From the NCBI GenBank assembly GCA_017483765.1, contig JAFUVE010000076.1, positions 34,210 to 98,209 on the forward strand: 64,000 nt of DNA, given 5' to 3'. Shown here one piece after another: positions 61,749 through 64,000 of the stretch; the stretch's first letter is position 1, and every line of letters begins with the position of its first letter. Made by a program: the position numbers and the translations under genes. Below the pieces are notes generated by a model. It searched no databases. It saw only the letters and a list, made by a program, of their open reading frames with translations, and was not told the origin of the DNA. Origin of the DNA: Bacteroidaceae bacterium. GTDB lineage: Bacteria > Bacteroidota > Bacteroidia > Bacteroidales > Bacteroidaceae.

Positions 61749-62636
61749 ATGAACAGTAAACGCATCACCCTAATCATAGCCCTTGCCGCTGTGTGCGGCT
61801 GGTCGTATGCTCAGCCCAAGAATGCCTATTGCATGGCACCGTCCCACAGAGGCGCAGGAAAAAAGACTGTCGTTGACACAACCCGCATCAGGGTGTGGTA
61901 TGCCTTCAATGCCGACAACGTGAAGGATGTGAACACATACATCGACCAACAACGCTTGGACATCGGAAAACACTTCACAAAGTACTACAGTGATTTTCTC
62001 TTCTGTTCCGATTCACTGGTCGCTATATGGAGCAAATCCCATCCAGGAGCACAGAGCGCCCCGATACGTCTTGGTAATGGAGGTAAGAAACCCGACACAT
62101 GGAGCGAGTACGAATACACTGACCTCTTTATCGAAAACGGGAAACTGACGGTGTATGCCACCATGCCACAAGGCTTGGGCAGATACAATGCATACTACAC
62201 GGAACCATATCCTTTGCAGCAATGGAGGATGGGCACGGAAACACAGACGATACTTGGTCACCGCTGCCAGAAGGCTACGTGCCGCTGGCGCGGCCGCAAC
62301 TTTGTGGCGTGGTTCGCCCCCGACATCCCAGTGAAGGCTGGCCCATGGAAGTTCGGAGGTCTGCCTGGTCTTATTCTGAAGTTGCAGGACACCGCGGGAG
62401 TCTATCGTTTCGAGGCCGTGCAAATCTCCTCGAAGCCCTACCCTATCTACAAAAACGATTTCAAGAGCTACACTCGCTCCACCAGGGAAAAAGTATGGAA
62501 ACAGCAAAAGTCGTTCAACGAAAATTGGTTCAAGGCCACCGGCTATCATAAAGCCACCGTCGATGCAGCTGGGAATATGGTAATGGGTGAGGCTGTATCG
62601 ATATTCACTCCCTATTATCCATTAGAGTTGGAATAG
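61749..62636 (+). CDS. GLPGLI family protein, exported (type 2)
   Basis: 295 residues; signal peptide to about residue 22. VVDTTRIRVWYAFNADNVKD, YIDQQRLDIGKHFTKYYSDF, LGHRCQKATCRWRGRNF, VAWFAPDIPVKAGPWK, GLPGLI; ends YYPLELE. Three bases after its stop begins the 59-residue small ORF. Confidence 0.88.
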   Translation: MNSKRITLIIALAAVCGWSYAQPKNAYCMAPSHRGAGKKTVVDTTRIRVWYAFNADNVKDVNTYIDQQRLDIGKHFTKYYSDFLFCSDSLVAIWSKSHPGAQSAPIRLGNGGKKPDTWSEYEYTDLFIENGKLTVYATMPQGLGRYNAYYTEPYPLQQWRMGTETQTILGHRCQKATCRWRGRNFVAWFAPDIPVKAGPWKFGGLPGLILKLQDTAGVYRFEAVQISSKPYPIYKNDFKSYTRSTREKVWKQQKSFNENWFKATGYHKATVDAAGNMVMGEAVSIFTPYYPLELE

Positions 62637-62639
62637 CCT

Positions 62640-62819
62640 ATGATTATCAAAACAACCATACGTCGTTTCCTTTGGCACCGTTGTCCTGGTCTCCACTCTC
62701 TGATTTACAACAACAGATTCAACAGAGAGGAGTATCAGGAACTGATAGGCCTTATATCAAATCATAAGAAGGAAGGAAGAAAGAACAACCACCAGCTCGC
62801 TATTTCCACCGAGCACTAA
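62640..62819 (+). CDS. Small ORF (59 aa), paralogue of the ORF at 56509
   Basis: MIIKTTIRRFLWHRCPGLHS then LIYNNRFNREEYQELIGLIS, and a basic tail NHKKEGRKNNHQLAIST. About half of the first 43 positions match the 45-residue ORF. Both sit 3 bases after a type-2 GLPGLI gene; here no barrel follows. Function unknown. Confidence 0.7.
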   Translation: MIIKTTIRRFLWHRCPGLHSLIYNNRFNREEYQELIGLISNHKKEGRKNNHQLAISTEH

Positions 62820-62844
62820 TATATGAGTCAAATCATATAATTAA

Positions 62845-62927
62845 TAATGTAGTTAATCAAAGCAGAAAAGCTCTTACCAAAGAAGCTTTTGCATTCCCCC
62901 ACTGTCAGTGATGATCGTGCGGGGAAT
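62845..62927 (+). repeat. Hairpin repeat with conserved loop (copy 2)
   Basis: AATGTAGTTAATCAAAG, an extra hairpin, then ATTCCCCCAC (62893-62902) pairing with GTGCGGGGAAT (62917-62927) with one mismatch; loop TGTCAGTGATGATC. Copy 1 is at 29819. The gap 62820-63386 otherwise has the DUF4160 remnant and AT-rich DNA. Confidence 0.65.
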
Positions 62928-63090
62928 TTCTGATTCTTAACTATTTACTCATTCCGATAGATTGACAAACACGATTCAATGTCATATATGTCAAAGAATA
63001 ATCTGACAACAAATACAAGTAAAAAAATATGCAGAACAGTGATAAATTGAAAAAGAATTTATATCTTTGTACCATAGAACAGAATTTTAA

Positions 63091-63213
63091 ATGACTATGC
63101 CAGAAATAAGCAAATTTTTCGGAATTATCATCAGTCTCTATTGGCGCGATTATAATCCACCACACATCCACTTCACCTATGGACTACTCGGAATATCCGA
63201 AAATTCCCTGTAA
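63091..63213 (+). pseudogene. Truncated DUF4160 protein
   Basis: 40 residues: MTMPEISKFFGIIISLYWRD then YNPPHIHFTYG. This is the N-terminus of DUF4160 proteins (the PPHxH motif is kept), but the sequence ends early at LLGISENSL. It is likely a remnant. DUF4160 genes are often linked to toxin-antitoxin-like pairs; no partner is seen. A TATCTTTG box lies at 63062-63069. Confidence 0.65.
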
Positions 63214-63349
63214 ATCAACGATTTGCATAGGATTTTGCTTTTCTAGGGTGTTAATAAGGTGTTAATCATAGCCAAGAATAAGAAAGACTGCGAACTGTTA
63301 ATCTTTCATTCTTTTTCTCTTGTTTGTATTTATTCTACTATATTTTGAC

Positions 63350-63357
63350 TAACTTTG
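63350..63357 (+). promoter_or_regulatory. -7 box for the gene at 63387
   Basis: TAACTTTG about 30 bases before the start codon. A TTG at 63324-63326 is a possible -33 element with longer than usual spacing. Confidence 0.5.
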
Positions 63358-63386
63358 CACCTCGAAAAGATTAAGTACAGGATAAA

Positions 63387-63833
63387 ATGGAAACGCAGAA
63401 TTGCTGGGAACCAGTCATAAATGAAAAGGAGAATATCATCAAGACTTTTGTAAAGGAAGCTATCTATAAGCGATTAAAAGACAAGGGACACCATATTGAA
63501 GAAATAAGGGAGCATTTGAATTCAATTTATATTGGATGCTTATCTAACGTCAAACAACCTACAAGAAACCAAATAATGCTTGCAGAAAAAATTCTAACTG
63601 CAAGTTTAGCTGACATTGTTGGTGAAGAAAGTGTGTTGAATTCGACAAACACACTGTTCCCTCTTGAGAATGTGTTTGTTATTAATGAGTGGTGGAAGAC
63701 AACTGGTGAATCAGTTTGGGAAAGACAGCCAAAGAATGCACCTTCGAGTATTGTGCCAGATGTTCTGACCTACCATTTCAAGGGTAATGACGAGAACGAA
63801 TTGTTTGGTTGTAAGAAATTAAAAAGATTGTAA
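63387..63833 (+). CDS. Hypothetical protein, AT-rich
   Basis: 148 residues, unrecognised. No signal peptide; an N-terminal helical half (IIKTFVKEAIYKRLKDKGHH, IEEIREHLNSIY) and a C-terminal half with few hydrophobic segments. Codon use is much more AT-rich than the neighbours, suggesting recent transfer. The MITE-like repeat follows 30 bases after its stop. Confidence 0.5.
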   Translation: METQNCWEPVINEKENIIKTFVKEAIYKRLKDKGHHIEEIREHLNSIYIGCLSNVKQPTRNQIMLAEKILTASLADIVGEESVLNSTNTLFPLENVFVINEWWKTTGESVWERQPKNAPSSIVPDVLTYHFKGNDENELFGCKKLKRL

Positions 63834-63862
63834 AGTAAACCGCAACATGCAAAATATAGTAA

Positions 63863-64000
63863 AGGGGTGTTCTAAAAATTCTGATTTTGGAATGCACCTA
63901 CAAATGGATGTTTCATTTCGGTTGCTTTTGGTTTTCTGTGGTGCCTTTTTGTCATCATTCTCGGTTACATAGCTCGCTATGCGCCCTCAAATGCTAACAA
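63863..64000. mobile_element. MITE-like element, second copy, cut by the window end
   Basis: Begins AGGGGTGTTCTAAAAATTC and follows the element at 47952 base for base over most of its length, but lacks about 65 bases of the centre (TAAATAAAATGCTCCCG... region). It runs past the end of the window. Confidence 0.75.

Noticed and set aside
24283-62820. Prophage or integrative element
   Set aside because: No integrase, phage structural, relaxase or conjugation gene is seen; only small repeats and one MITE-like element.

Overview
The window comes from a Bacteroidota chromosome, most likely Prevotellaceae. The evidence is the promoter type seen throughout (TTTG, about 20 bp, then TAnnTTTG), AT-rich intergenic DNA between coding regions of about 50% GC, and families typical of the phylum: GLPGLI proteins, outer-membrane beta-barrels with carboxypeptidase-like N-termini, BlaI/M56 pairs, an ECF sigma factor with a DUF4974 protein, DUF4369 and DUF1460. 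Species cannot be assigned from the sequence alone.

Bases 1-24,100 are mostly ordinary chromosome: exonuclease VII (xseA end, xseB), ndk, an M23 peptidase, aroB, a Nudix protein with a C-terminal domain, birA, queA, an FAD-dependent oxidoreductase, a lipoprotein endonuclease, tRNA-Val(TAC), a DUF4369 lipoprotein, a polyprenyl-phosphate sugar transferase, trpS, a DUF4332 protein, a double SUMF1 protein (minus strand), two tandem OmpA-family proteins, a GH25 lysozyme, a DUF1460 protein and a large protein with a zinc-binding CxH...CxxC motif.

Bases 24,400-62,800 form an accessory superlocus of envelope genes. It holds eight intact GLPGLI proteins plus one remnant, six large outer-membrane beta-barrels of two sequence classes, two BlaI/M56 pairs, an ECF sigma/DUF4974 anti-sigma/STN-receptor set, a second ECF sigma factor fused to a transmembrane helix and a TonB C-terminal domain, a free periplasmic TonB C-terminal domain, a TlpA-like thioredoxin, two putative periplasmic or surface proteins beside a broken C39 peptidase and a Cys-rich peptide remnant, and two unlisted paralogous small ORFs (45 and 59 aa) each 3 nt after a GLPGLI gene. 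A 16-bp palindrome of form NNCTAAnnnnTTAGNN lies at both blaI promoters and also at a promoter-like site upstream of the ECF sigma gene, so BlaI repression and sigma-factor control may be wired together.

A zeta-toxin module sits at 30 kb between the first BlaI/M56/barrel operon and the first GLPGLI run. The superlocus is full of dispersed repeats: a MITE-like element with 18-bp inverted ends, a hairpin repeat with a conserved loop, and several intergenic repeat families. There are also gene fragments (GLPGLI, C39, DUF4160). Together these point to repeated duplication, recombination and decay. The function of the system is unknown; the gene content suggests sensing, import or export of a peptide or metal-like ligand across the outer membrane.
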